A stretch of 64,000 nt of DNA from Sutcliffiella rhizosphaerae (GTDB taxonomy: Bacteria > Bacillota > Bacilli > Bacillales > Bacillaceae_I). Location: assembly GCF_917563925.1 (NCBI RefSeq), contig NZ_CAKJTJ010000005.1, forward strand, positions 150,721 to 214,720, in the 5' to 3' direction. The notes under the pieces are model-generated. The model ran no database searches, was not told the DNA's origin, and worked only from the letters and a program-made list of their open reading frames with translations. The position numbers and the translations under genes were made by a program. Shown here piece after piece: positions 18,339 through 26,875 of this stretch; within the stretch, counting starts at the first letter, position 1; the number at the start of each line of letters is the position of its first letter.

Positions 18339-18667
18339 TCGTTCTCACCTCTTTGCAATAGTTGACTTACTGGACCTGCGATCAGCATCCACTCGTTTGA
18401 GATTCGTTCCAGTTCTGCTTTTCCGCTGTCGGTTAAAAAATAATACTTTCGGTTTGGGCCTGATGCGGATGGCCGCATTTCCCCCACAATAAATCCGTTC
18501 TTTTGCAGTCGGAGCAGTACAGGATAAATGGTTCCTTCACTGATATCCGGCAATCCGACTTTTTGCAGCAACTGGGATAATTCGTATCCGTAAACGGCCT
18601 TTTCTTCTACGATTGCCATCACACAAGCATCAAGGATTCCTTTTAATAGCTGGCTTCGTGCTGCCAT
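18335..18667 (-). CDS. PadR-family transcriptional regulator
   Basis: A 110-residue DNA-binding protein of the short PadR (PF03551) type. The winged-helix part is clear: YGYELSQLLQKVGLPDISEGTIYPVLLRLQKNGFI, then the wing GPNRKYYFLTDSGKAEL. The start at 18667 is set by AGGTGA 8 bases before; an upstream in-frame start would lie in the operator region. First gene of the padR-HAAS operon; three copies of an operator-like motif surround its promoter, so autorepression is likely. The ligand is unknown. Confidence 0.9.
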   Translation of the reverse strand: MAARSQLLKGILDACVMAIVEEKAVYGYELSQLLQKVGLPDISEGTIYPVLLRLQKNGFIVGEMRPSASGPNRKYYFLTDSGKAELERISNEWMLIAGPVSQLLQRGENE

Positions 18668-18696
18668 TTTTTCACCTACTTTAAATATGGTAAGGG

Positions 18697-18790
18697 TAAC
18701 TTGCATAACAAGGTACCGAGGTTCAATAACTGTTAGTAACTTGCATTACATGATACCTTCATTATAAGGATAGCTATCTTGTAATGCAAG
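18697..18790. promoter_or_regulatory. PadR operator repeats bracketing the promoter
   Basis: CTTGCATTACA (18740-18750) and its exact inverse TGTAATGCAAG (18780-18790) flank the -10 region at 29 bases' distance. A third, direct copy with few changes (GTAACTTGCATAACAAGGTACC type) covers 18697-18718, next to the start codon. The arrangement suits an autorepressor binding several sites. Confidence 0.7.
18761..18789 (-). promoter_or_regulatory. Sigma-A promoter of the padR operon
   Basis: On the minus strand, -35 TTGCAT (18789-18784), 17-base spacer, -10 TATAAT (18766-18761). The -35 box lies inside the right arm of the operator repeat. Confidence 0.85.
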
Positions 18791-18835
18791 GTATTTTATT
18801 AAAAAAAAGAACGTAAAATATACAGTTGTTTTTCA

Positions 18836-18940
18836 ATGCAGTTGCTTCGCTTTCTGCGGGTGGTCCGAAAGCCTCTTCGGAGCTGTTCCAATGGAGTATT
18901 CCCTTATCCCTTCCTCCCGTATGATAGTGGAAGGGAGGAA
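18836..18940. repeat. Degraded dispersed palindromic repeat
   Basis: GC-rich block beginning GTTGCTTCGCTTTCTGCGG and containing GGTCCGAAAGCCTCTTCGGA, in an otherwise AT-rich gap. It resembles the widespread non-coding repeat that reads 'GCTCCGCTTTCCGCGGGCGG...' in Bacillus genomes. A short open frame across it is not a gene. Confidence 0.45.
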
Positions 18941-19063
18941 GGGGCAAGGAAGCACTTTAGCAAACAAGGAAAATGTGATCTCAATTTCTTCCCATACAAA
19001 AGGGGTTCATCCCCAGATTTTAAAACTGTATAACTGATGTGATTGAAAAAGTACTAAAAAAAA

Positions 19064-19351
19064 TTAAGGAAGCTTACCTAATTCCTTTGAGGCATTACGA
19101 TTAAATCTAAAGTATCTGACTATCCATATTCCAACAAGGGATAGGAGAGTAGAAACTGTAATAATTACCGGTAGAATGCCGGTAATGTTTGCAATCATAC
19201 TGTATAGAATTCCAAAGACAGCCATCGTGAGTACTACCACAATAAAATGTACTTGACCATTTAAATATGCCATAACCCCGCTACCTGATAAGACAAGAAC
19301 ACCTAATAATAAAACCGCAATCACTGGAAAGAAATATTCCATGTAATGCAT
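19064..19351 (-). CDS. Small three-helix membrane protein, unknown
   Basis: A product of up to 95 residues, mostly hydrophobic: three membrane helices (about 8-28, 33-52, 57-78) and a basic tail FRFNRNASKELGKLP. Two starts are possible: the ATG at 19351, only 3 bases after GGAGG, or the ATG at 19342 with 12 bases' spacing; the second gives 92 residues. I do not recognise the family. It is divergent from the Nudix gene next door. Confidence 0.6.
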   Translation of the reverse strand: MHYMEYFFPVIAVLLLGVLVLSGSGVMAYLNGQVHFIVVVLTMAVFGILYSMIANITGILPVIITVSTLLSLVGIWIVRYFRFNRNASKELGKLP

Positions 19352-19436
19352 AACCTCCGTTATGTTGGTGTAAATAGATATTTATAGTATATCATAAAAT
19401 AATAAAAAGATTCGCATTATGATATGGGGGACTCAT

Positions 19437-19904
19437 ATGATACGGCAGGCTGTAGGAGCTATTGTGAAAGTAAAAGCAAAGTATTTACTGGTTCATAAGG
19501 TGAAAATCAACACTAAGGAGGGTAAAAAAAACATATCTGGGTTATGGGATTTTATAAAAGGAGGAGTTAAGGAGAAAGACCAATCTTTACAAGAGGCAAT
19601 ATTAAGAGAATTGAAGGAAGAGACTGGAACAAACTTATTTGAAGTAGAAAAAGAATACAGCAGAAAAATCGAATTCGATTTCCCGCGGGATGTTGCGGAA
19701 GAAATAGGGTATCGGTCTCAACTTACAACAATGTTTCTTGTTTCCTTTTACGGTGAGTTATCTGATATTTGTCCACAAGATGATGAAATTGACAATTTTG
19801 GTCTTTTTACAAAAGAAGAAGTGTTAAATATGGTATCACATAGTGAAACGAAGAAATATTTTATTGACACTTGTGAAAAGGGAAAATATACTAGTAGGGA
19901 ATAA
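19437..19904 (+). CDS. Nudix hydrolase with variant Nudix box
   Basis: A 155-residue Nudix-fold hydrolase. The box reads GVKEKDQSLQEAILRELKEETG: the R-E-L-x-E-E-x-G half that binds the metal is intact, while the first glutamate of the consensus G-x5-E is glutamine. The metal-binding glutamates are the essential ones, so activity is still likely. Start chosen at 19437 after GGGGGA. Substrate unknown (nucleoside diphosphate derivative). The promoter for the following attenuator lies inside its last codons. Confidence 0.8.
   Translation: MIRQAVGAIVKVKAKYLLVHKVKINTKEGKKNISGLWDFIKGGVKEKDQSLQEAILRELKEETGTNLFEVEKEYSRKIEFDFPRDVAEEIGYRSQLTTMFLVSFYGELSDICPQDDEIDNFGLFTKEEVLNMVSHSETKKYFIDTCEKGKYTSRE
19864..19892 (+). 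promoter_or_regulatory. Sigma-A promoter for the ABC-F leader
   Basis: TTGACA (19864-19869), 17-base spacer, TATACT (19887-19892), within the 3' end of the Nudix gene. Transcription should start near 19899 and give a leader of about 300 bases before the ABC-F start. Confidence 0.8.
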
Positions 19905-19963
19905 AGAAAAGGAAGGTACAAGGTGCGATGTGGAATTAATCTGATTTTTAGGAGTGAACTCAT

Positions 19964-20023
19964 ATGGTTAATAAAATGAGGACCCTAGAGAATTGGATTA
20001 GTCTGCCCTTTTGTACTTCATGA
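19964..20023 (+). CDS. Leader peptide of ABC-F attenuator
   Basis: A 19-residue peptide, MVNKMRTLENWISLPFCTS, with a strong AGGAGTG ribosome-binding site 6 bases ahead. It lies between a good promoter and a terminator that precedes the ABC-F gene. Codons 6-10 (AGG ACC CTA GAG AAT) contain CCCTAGAGA (19983-19991), complementary to TCTCTAGGG (20111-20119) in the terminator's left arm. If an antibiotic-bound ribosome stalls early in the peptide, the RNA folding of this segment changes, and the terminator can be opened. This is the arrangement known for other ABC-F resistance genes such as vmlR; the peptide's own sequence I do not match to a named leader. Confidence 0.75.
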   Translation: MVNKMRTLENWISLPFCTS

Positions 20024-20106
20024 AAATAGCAATATTTCACAATTGGTAAGATAGTGTTATTTATTCTATTTTATGTTGTCTATATGGTATGGACTTATTC
20101 ATCAAC

Positions 20107-20137
20107 AACCTCTCTAGGGTTCCTAGGGAGGTTTTTT
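20107..20137 (+). terminator. Attenuator terminator upstream of ABC-F gene
   Basis: AACCTCTCTAGG (20107-20118) and CCTAGGGAGGTT (20122-20133) form a 12-base stem with one wobble pair, loop GTT, then six Ts. It stands between promoter and gene, so full transcription of the gene needs read-through. Confidence 0.85.
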
Positions 20138-20203
20138 CTATGATTGATAGGTCTGCTCATTTTTTGTAACACAAACACAAAAAAATAAAATGAGGTGCTA
20201 TTA

Positions 20204-21961
20204 TTGACAACACTTATTCAAGTAAAACAGTTATCAAAAAGTTTTGGAGAAAGAGAAGTTTTAAAAGATTGCTCTTTTCAAATAAGAAATGGAGAGAAAA
20301 TTGGGCTAGTAGGTTGGAATGGTACTGGAAAAACGACACTTATCAAATTGTTAAGCGGTTTAATTCATGCTGATACAGGAAGTGTTACAACATTTCCATC
20401 CACACTAAGAATAGGATATCTTCCTCAATCAACAGAGTATGAAGTCCACATAGAAAATGAATTATACGAGCATGGTGAAAAGCTGCTACATGCAACGAGT
20501 GCACTTGGTTTAGACCGTAACATTACAACAGAGCGAACTAGATATGGAACGCTCAGTGGAGGGGAACGCCTAAAGTTGTCGTTAGCGAAAATATGGGCCA
20601 ATCAGCCTCAATTTCTATGCTTAGACGAACCGACCAATCATCTTGACATGAGGGGAGTTAATTGGCTTGTGTCAGAAGTGGCAAATTTTGATGGCGCAGC
20701 AATCATCATTTCACATGACAGATATTTTTTAGATCAAACAGTTACTAAAATTTTTGAGATTGAGGATAGTCTTTTGACAATTTATGAAGGGAACTATACC
20801 GATTTTCGGAAGGAGAAGCAACGACGAATTGATCAGCAGGCATGGGATTACGAGAAGCAGCAGAGAAAGATAAATATGATAGAAAAGCAAGTCTCAAAGC
20901 TGAAACAATGGTCTGACAAGGCTCATAGAGATGCAGGAAAGCGGGACAATCCTGGTGAAAGAAAACAAATGGGTTTAAGGGAGCATGAAAGAGTAAAAGC
21001 AAAGAAAAAGGATAATCAAGTAAAGTCAAAAATGAAAAGACTGGCTCTCGAACTTTCAAAAAACAAAATGGAAAAGCCAAAAGAAGAACAAAAAGTTCAG
21101 TTTGATTTTGAATATAGTGGCAAAAGAGGTAAAAGAATTCTAGAAGCAAAAGGGCTGACCAAAAGCTTCACAACACATACACTTTTTGAAAAAAGTCACT
21201 TCTATGTAAAGCATGGTGAAAAAATCGGACTAATTGGAGAAAACGGTGTAGGGAAATCGACATTTATAAAAATGCTTATGGAAGAAGAAGAAATTACAAA
21301 AGGATCTCTTTGGAAGAGTGAATCTATAAAAATTGCCTATTTAAGCCAAGACGTTGACGATATGAATGATAATCAAACAGCTCTTGAGTATTTGAACTTA
21401 AGTGGGTGGGAGAACACTTCGAGAGCAAGAACTATATTTGCGAATATGGGTATGAAGGAAGAAAAACTCAACAAACCATTGAGTGTTACAAGTCTCGGAG
21501 AAAAGACTAGAGTCAAACTTGTTCATATGATTATGCAAGAGTATGATGTGTTGATACTTGATGAACCAACCAATCATTTAGATTTACCGAGTAGAGAACA
21601 GCTTGAGAACACATTAACAAGCTATATGGGAACCTTGATCATCATTTCCCATGACCGATATTTTATAGAAAAACTATGTGATAAACTTCTGGTAATCGAA
21701 AATAAACGAATAAAGCGAGTGGAAACAGGACTGGGAGATTTTCGTGGACAAAAAGATAAACAACTAGAGCCTTCAAGAAAAGAACACTTGGAAAAACTCG
21801 CCATTCTGGAAACGAAAATAACAGAACTACTTGGGAAAATTTGCATCGTAAACAAAGAAAGTGAAGAATATGCAGTATTGGATCGGGAATTAGTAAGCGT
21901 AATGGGAATGAAAAAGATGTTAAAAGAAAACGGTTGTGCAAAAAGTAACAATAGGTTATGA
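20204..21961 (+). CDS. ABC-F ribosomal protection protein (antibiotic resistance type)
   Basis: A 585-residue cytosolic protein with two ABC domains and no membrane part. First domain: Walker A GWNGTGKTT (about 37-45), signature LSGGERLKLS, Walker B FLCLDEPTNHLD. Second: GENGVGKST, a weakened signature SLGEKTRVKL, Walker B VLILDEPTNHLD. The linker between them is long, basic and helical (QQRKINMIEKQVSKLKQWSDKAH, then K-rich), as in the Vga/Lsa/VmlR group that reaches into the peptidyl-transferase centre and dislodges lincosamides, streptogramins A or pleuromutilins. The start is TTG at 20204; a GTG at 20195 lies inside the GAGGTG ribosome-binding site. The attenuator in front supports a drug-inducible resistance role. 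Spectrum is not predictable. Confidence 0.88.
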   Translation: MTTLIQVKQLSKSFGEREVLKDCSFQIRNGEKIGLVGWNGTGKTTLIKLLSGLIHADTGSVTTFPSTLRIGYLPQSTEYEVHIENELYEHGEKLLHATSALGLDRNITTERTRYGTLSGGERLKLSLAKIWANQPQFLCLDEPTNHLDMRGVNWLVSEVANFDGAAIIISHDRYFLDQTVTKIFEIEDSLLTIYEGNYTDFRKEKQRRIDQQAWDYEKQQRKINMIEKQVSKLKQWSDKAHRDAGKRDNPGERKQMGLREHERVKAKKKDNQVKSKMKRLALELSKNKMEKPKEEQKVQFDFEYSGKRGKRILEAKGLTKSFTTHTLFEKSHFYVKHGEKIGLIGENGVGKSTFIKMLMEEEEITKGSLWKSESIKIAYLSQDVDDMNDNQTALEYLNLSGWENTSRARTIFANMGMKEEKLNKPLSVTSLGEKTRVKLVHMIMQEYDVLILDEPTNHLDLPSREQLENTLTSYMGTLIIISHDRYFIEKLCDKLLVIENKRIKRVETGLGDFRGQKDKQLEPSRKEHLEKLAILETKITELLGKICIVNKESEEYAVLDRELVSVMGMKKMLKENGCAKSNNRL

Positions 21962-22003
21962 AATAAAAGTAAGGATGCAGCTCTAACAGGCTAATTTATT
22001 CTA

Positions 22004-22050
22004 ATATAGCAAGCAGGAAAAGGAACATTATTTACTGCTTGCTATATTTA
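22004..22050 (+). terminator. Hairpin terminator after ABC-F gene
   Basis: ATATAGCAAGCAG (22004-22016) and CTGCTTGCTATAT (22035-22047) are a perfect 13-base stem; only three Ts follow, so termination may be partial. Confidence 0.65.
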
Positions 22051-22224
22051 AAGTGTTCTGTCGGATTATTACTGAGTAATAGCTCCTGTATTGTTGTGGT
22101 TTCTTCGGTTTTCAATTACTCAGATTCCCATTATTATGGCAACTAGCTCTTCCATTTCAGGTTCAGAATCATAGATAGTAAGACGATAGAAAGCTGATTC
22201 AAAAAATGACAAGATGGTTTCAAA

Positions 22225-22905
22225 TTAGGTTAGCTTCAGCTTTTGTCCAACATAAATCGTATTAGATGTAAGATCATTCAGTTCTTTTACCAGTTTTACG
22301 GACAACCCATATTTTTGAGCAATTGAATACAATGTGTCCCCTTTTTTCACAGTTATCGAAAAGCTTTCTGGTGCTGGTGAGACATAAAGTGGCTGACCAG
22401 CTATAATTATATTATTTGATAGGTTATTCCATTTCCTTAATTGTTCAATAGATGCGTGGTGTTTTTGGGAAATTGAGTATAGGGTATCTCCCTTTTTCAC
22501 CTCTATGAGGATAGGTTTCTTTACTAAAAGGGTTTGATTTGTATAAATGGTTTCATGAGAAAGTTTATTCCAGGTTTTTAGGTCTTTTACTGTAACACCA
22601 TATGTCTTTGCAAGAGAGAACAGAGTATCCCCTTTCTTGACTGTGGTAGAAATTACATCTTTTATTACCAAAGTATTTCCTGCCATTATTTTGGAAGAAG
22701 ATAAGTTATTCATCTCTTTAAGGTCCTCTACTGATACATGATACTTTTTTGCTAAACTGTAAAGAGTATCTCCTTTCTTTATCGTAATAACGTTTTGTTG
22801 GGTGTCTTCGGCAGCAGTAGCACTTTCGTGTGAGGCAAGACCGAGACTACTAGAAATTCCAAAAGTAAGTACTAGAGCCAAAGCTAATTTTTGATGCTTT
22901 TTCAT
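22225..22905 (-). CDS. Secreted protein with four LysM domains only
   Basis: A 226-residue secreted protein: signal peptide (MKKHQKLALALVLTFGISSSLG, cleavage near ATAAED) followed by four LysM repeats, each opening with a [V/I]KKGDTL[Y/F]S[L/I][A/S] motif and spaced about 47 residues apart. LysM binds the N-acetylglucosamine of peptidoglycan, so the protein should sit in the cell wall. No NlpC/P60, amidase or other catalytic domain follows, unlike LytE, LytF or CwlS, and nothing downstream looks like a lost one. The ATG at 22905 follows GGGAGTG; an ATG 30 bases earlier lacks a site. Role is unknown: a wall-binding or spacer protein. Confidence 0.85.
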   Translation of the reverse strand: MKKHQKLALALVLTFGISSSLGLASHESATAAEDTQQNVITIKKGDTLYSLAKKYHVSVEDLKEMNNLSSSKIMAGNTLVIKDVISTTVKKGDTLFSLAKTYGVTVKDLKTWNKLSHETIYTNQTLLVKKPILIEVKKGDTLYSISQKHHASIEQLRKWNNLSNNIIIAGQPLYVSPAPESFSITVKKGDTLYSIAQKYGLSVKLVKELNDLTSNTIYVGQKLKLT

Positions 22906-23080
22906 GTTAAACACTCCCATAGTTTTTAGTTTCATTTACTTTGACGGAGTGCGCAGAAATTTGTCGCTTGTACTAAAGAAATAGGGCTGCCCATTTTTGA
23001 TTTCTGTAAGATTCAGATAACAAATTGCTACTGATTCCAGCTTTTGCACCATAATCATTATAGTAAGGGGCATAAAAAAA

Positions 23081-23103
23081 GAACCTGTAAAATCTTCAGG
23101 TTC
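23081..23103 (-). terminator. Terminator of the reductase gene
   Basis: GAACCTG (23081-23087) and CAGGTTC (23097-23103); on the minus strand a run of seven Ts follows. Confidence 0.8.
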
Positions 23104-23115
23104 ATAAGATAAAAA

Positions 23116-24144
23116 CTATCTGCTAGTCCATTCTGCTAACAAGTCATGTTCCTTTTCCCTGTGTAGCCCTGCTTTTTTCTCTTCTTCCTTGCGAGTTTCT
23201 TCCCATTTTAAAACATCATGTACAGTTTCTTCTAACGGCCTAACGGACAGACGTTGTTGAATTGCTTTTTCAATACTAATTGTCCCTGAGCCACGCCATG
23301 GTGTTCCTCCTTCAGTAAGAGGGAAATCTTCAGGTATCCATAACGGCAATTCAACCCAAGGCGCTACATGTTGATCAACTAAAAAGCTTTCCTCTACCCA
23401 AGATAATTCTGCATTAGATTCAGTTATTCTCTTACAAGTCAATAAGTACTCTTCCATTGTAATGGGGGTGGTAGGGCCTGTGACATTAAAGGTACCAGTC
23501 ACTTTTTCATCTGCCATTTTTAAAATCCATAAAGCTAAGTCTCTTGCATCAATATATTGTATGTATCTATTTTTACGTCCCGGGGCGAGAACTTCTCCAC
23601 CTTCTGCTATTCGATTTATCCAATAGGAAAATCGATCAGAATAGTCATAAGGTCCGACCAAAAGTCCAGAACGGACATGAAGCACTTTATTCGGCATATT
23701 ACTTTCTGAAGCCAATTCACTCTCCGCTTTTAATGCCCCATAGTGTTTATTTATTTCTTCTTGTGTCCCATATCCAATTTTCTCTATTTCTTCTGGAGTC
23801 AATGATTGTACAGGATAATCCTCATTAATACTATCAGGGATCCAATCTCTATATACGGAAATACTAGAAACAAATGTGTAATGGTCTACCTTATCGGCTA
23901 ATACTCTAGTTGATTCTGTTAAAGCTTTCGGTGTGTATCCACATGTATCGATTGCTACATCCCATTTACCATTTTCCAGTAAGGAAAGATCTTTATTACG
24001 GTCCCCAATTATCCATTCAGCTTGAGGAAACAGTTCTTGATGATTGCCACGGTTAAAAAGTGTTACTTCATGACCTTGCTTCATTGCTTCTTCTACAATA
24101 AATCTACCTAGAAAACGAGTTCCACCGATTATAAGAATTTTCAT
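23116..24144 (-). CDS. NAD-dependent epimerase/dehydratase (extended SDR)
   Basis: A 342-residue Rossmann-fold protein: nucleotide-binding GGTRFLGRF at residues 7-15, then DTCGY, FVSSISVY and a YGALKAESE segment holding the catalytic Tyr-x3-Lys. It resembles the SDR reductases annotated in Bacillus as NAD-dependent epimerases or isoflavone reductase-like proteins, and also plant CSP41-type proteins. Substrate is unknown. A strong GGAGGAGG site precedes the ATG. Monocistronic. Confidence 0.8.
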   Translation of the reverse strand: MKILIIGGTRFLGRFIVEEAMKQGHEVTLFNRGNHQELFPQAEWIIGDRNKDLSLLENGKWDVAIDTCGYTPKALTESTRVLADKVDHYTFVSSISVYRDWIPDSINEDYPVQSLTPEEIEKIGYGTQEEINKHYGALKAESELASESNMPNKVLHVRSGLLVGPYDYSDRFSYWINRIAEGGEVLAPGRKNRYIQYIDARDLALWILKMADEKVTGTFNVTGPTTPITMEEYLLTCKRITESNAELSWVEESFLVDQHVAPWVELPLWIPEDFPLTEGGTPWRGSGTISIEKAIQQRLSVRPLEETVHDVLKWEETRKEEEKKAGLHREKEHDLLAEWTSR

Positions 24145-24288
24145 ATGTAAACCTCCTCCAGTAAGATTTTTCTTGTTTTACTTTATTCTACGAATGTCAG
24201 GGAAATACCTTTTCCACACATTGAGCAAGCGGAAAAAACAGTATGATTGGAATAAATTCTACTGAAAATTGTAAAGTTAATGAATAGG

Positions 24289-25350
24289 TTACACGGTTTT
24301 TTCTTGTATGTTTCTACTGAAGTACCATTTTAATAATGGCGGCACTACCGTTATGATAAACAATAATCTTATCAGTTGTAGTGAGCTTACTACTGCTGGA
24401 TCACCACCGACAGATGTTGCAGTAAGAACCATTTCAATAAGACCTCCAGGTGCAACACTCAATATAGCAGTTGGAAGATCTAAAGAAGTAAATGTTGCTA
24501 AGGCAACTCCTAGACCAAAAGATACAAAGATTAAGGCAAGAGTTAAACCGAAATAGACAAAGCAGTACTTGCCACCGAGTTTTAAATCTGAAAATGCAAT
24601 ACTTTTTCCCATCCCTATGCCGACTGTAATTTGAGCAAAAATCATGCATAACGATGGTAAGGATGGAAGCTCTACAAGAAAAATGTTCATTAAAGCAGTA
24701 ACAATTAGGGGAACTATGATAATACCAGCAGGGATTTTTTTACGTAATAGGACACCAAATAAAACTGGAATAAAAAACCATAGGTATTCCCAATTCCAAA
24801 TATTAAATGTTATCGCTAGTGTGGAGGGATTTCCTGCACCCTCTGTATTAGTAAAGGTATGTAATACAAAAAATGGTACAAAAAATAGTACCGTTAACAA
24901 GCGGACTGTTTGAAATATGATAACGAGAGAAGATTTTGCATTTAATGATTCGCTAGCGATCACCATTTCTGAAAGTCCACCAGGAATGGAACCGAACACA
25001 CTAGTAATTTTGTCGACAGAAATCCATTTTGTCACAAGGATGCTATTTATTATACTTACTAAAATAAGCAAAATAGTTGCCAATACATAAGGAAGCAGAT
25101 AAGGTCCGACTGTCAACAATGTTTGTTTCGTAAAATAAAGACCGAAAAAGAGACCAAGGATTAAAAAACCACTTTGTCTTAAAGGTTCAGGACAATATAT
25201 AGATCGCTTGAAAAAACCTTGATAAAACATGATGAATGTCAGCGAACCAAGCACCCAAGGTAAAGGAAGGTTAAAAAAATAAAAAATAGCCCCTCCGAGC
25301 GTTCCTAAAATGTAGGCCTCTACTAGTAGTAAGAAAGGAATATTTCGCAT
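24289..25350 (-). CDS. AbrB-family membrane protein
   Basis: A 353-residue polytopic protein made of two similar halves, each with the motif pattern of the AbrB duplication (first half GSIPGGLSEMVIASE, second half SVAPGGLIEMVLTATSVGGD). These proteins are often mislabelled ammonia monooxygenase and have no relation to the DNA-binding AbrB. About ten helices; transport function is presumed, substrate unknown. The start at 25350 follows AAGGAGTG; an earlier in-frame ATG has no site. Monocistronic and divergent from the MFS gene. Confidence 0.82.
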   Translation of the reverse strand: MRNIPFLLLVEAYILGTLGGAIFYFFNLPLPWVLGSLTFIMFYQGFFKRSIYCPEPLRQSGFLILGLFFGLYFTKQTLLTVGPYLLPYVLATILLILVSIINSILVTKWISVDKITSVFGSIPGGLSEMVIASESLNAKSSLVIIFQTVRLLTVLFFVPFFVLHTFTNTEGAGNPSTLAITFNIWNWEYLWFFIPVLFGVLLRKKIPAGIIIVPLIVTALMNIFLVELPSLPSLCMIFAQITVGIGMGKSIAFSDLKLGGKYCFVYFGLTLALIFVSFGLGVALATFTSLDLPTAILSVAPGGLIEMVLTATSVGGDPAVVSSLQLIRLLFIITVVPPLLKWYFSRNIQEKTV

Positions 25351-25500
25351 CCCTAAACACTCCTTTGATTGAATAAAGTAATTGTAACACAAATATATTC
25401 ATCTTATTGTTTTATTTTTCGTGAATCGAAATAATAGAAGTAGGTAAAGGGATTTAAAGAAATATTTCAGAGCGTTTTACATTTACAGAAAACCATTTCA

Positions 25501-25529
25501 TTGACACTGGTCATAAAAAGTCATAAACT
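25501..25529 (+). promoter_or_regulatory. Promoter of the NorA-like MFS gene
   Basis: TTGACA (25501-25506), 17-base spacer, TAAACT (25524-25529), 55 bases before the start codon. The spacer includes GGTCATAAAAAGTCAT, which carries a direct GTCAT repeat. Confidence 0.65.
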
Positions 25530-25583
25530 ACTAAGGTTGTTAGTGTATTACATGAAAAAAAGAAAATAGGAAGTAGTGAGATT

Positions 25584-26777
25584 ATGACATCAGAACAAAA
25601 AAAGAAAATGATTGTTTTAATGATAAATATGTTTATTGCCATTGGTAGCTTTGGTATTATTATTCCTATTTTACCAGCTTATCTCGCTTCCATTGGTGAA
25701 GGTGGTTTGGCAGCCGGTTTAATGATCGCTATTTTTGCTGGAGCACAGTTTTTCATGTCACCGATTGCAGGTAAATGGGCTGATCAATACGGCAGAAGAA
25801 TCATGATTATTTTAGGACTAGCAGGATTGACGCTGTCGATGTTTGTTTTTTATGCCTTTGATTCCGTTTGGATGCTTTATTTTTCACGTATAATAGGTGG
25901 TGCTGGTGCTGCGTTATTAATACCCGCATTATTTGCTTATGTGGCTGATATCACAAGCTTAGAGCAACGTGCAAAAGGAAATAGTTATATTTCAGCATCC
26001 ATGTCTTTGGGAATTGTAATTGGTCCTGGTATCGGGGGATTTCTTGCGGAGTATGGATTGAAGATGCCACTTCTAGTTTCGGCGTTGATTTCATTAGTTG
26101 CAACGATATTTTCTATTTTAGTATTAAAGGAAAGTAGAGAAGTAGCAGAAGTAGCTCACGTTCAAGAGTCAGAATCTATGATTAAAAAAATAGCGTTATC
26201 TGTAAAGAAGCCTTACTTTATCCCATTAATTATTACATTAGTAATGAGCTTCGGATTAATGGCATATGAATCTGTGTTAGGATTATTTATTGATAATCAA
26301 TTTGGTGCAACACCAAAGGAAATAGCGATAATGATAACTGCTACAGGGATCATTAGTGTGATTGTTCAGCTATTTGTAGTTGATCGGATTGTAAGAGCCA
26401 TTGGTGAAGGGAATGTTCTAAATACATTTTTAATTGTTGCAGCAATAGGATTCTTCTTGTCTTTATTTGCCTCAAGCTACAGTATCTTTTTCGGAATTAC
26501 ACTTATTATTTTCTTAGCAACCTCAATCTTAAGGCCAGTTATTAATACGTTGATATCAAAGCTTGCAGGAAATGAACAAGGGTTTGCTATGGGAATGAAC
26601 AATGCTTACATGAGTATCGGAAACGTTCTTGGACCAACCTTGGCCGGAATACTTTATGACGTGAACTTAATTTATCCATTTTTGCTTGGATTAGTAATTT
26701 TAAGTATTACTATCTTTGTTTCTTTCTTATGGCAATCTAAAGAAAAAAAGAAGCTTATGAGTTTAGAGACAAAATGA
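25584..26777 (+). CDS. MFS multidrug efflux transporter (NorA/Bmr type)
   Basis: A 397-residue 12-helix DHA1 transporter. Motif A is in the TM2-TM3 loop (GKWADQYGRRIMI) and motif C in TM5 (GIVIGPGIGGFLAEYG), the antiporter signature that defines drug:proton exporters. NorA, Bmr and Blt of Gram-positives share this layout. No regulator gene lies beside it. Exported compounds cannot be predicted. Transcription ends at a hairpin 10 bases after the stop. Confidence 0.88.
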   Translation: MTSEQKKKMIVLMINMFIAIGSFGIIIPILPAYLASIGEGGLAAGLMIAIFAGAQFFMSPIAGKWADQYGRRIMIILGLAGLTLSMFVFYAFDSVWMLYFSRIIGGAGAALLIPALFAYVADITSLEQRAKGNSYISASMSLGIVIGPGIGGFLAEYGLKMPLLVSALISLVATIFSILVLKESREVAEVAHVQESESMIKKIALSVKKPYFIPLIITLVMSFGLMAYESVLGLFIDNQFGATPKEIAIMITATGIISVIVQLFVVDRIVRAIGEGNVLNTFLIVAAIGFFLSLFASSYSIFFGITLIIFLATSILRPVINTLISKLAGNEQGFAMGMNNAYMSIGNVLGPTLAGILYDVNLIYPFLLGLVILSITIFVSFLWQSKEKKKLMSLETK

Positions 26778-26786
26778 AAGTAAAGT

Positions 26787-26816
26787 AAGTAAATGAAAAT
26801 TTCTATTTACTTTTTA
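26787..26816 (+). terminator. Terminator of MFS gene
   Basis: AAGTAAAT (26787-26794) pairs with ATTTACTT (26805-26812) and runs into Ts, separating the MFS gene from the leader that follows. Confidence 0.65.
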
Positions 26817-26875
26817 CCAAAATTAACATATATTTAGATTAATCATTTATCAAAATAGAAAGCGAGGGATGTTAT

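Noticed and set aside
18836..19033. 65-residue plus-strand protein over the GC-rich repeat
   Set aside because: It lies on the degraded palindromic repeat, with no ribosome site or recognisable fold.
20745..21149. 134-residue minus-strand frame within the ABC-F gene
   Set aside because: Antisense shadow of the ABC-F linker, rich in Leu/Phe from Lys/Glu codons read backwards.
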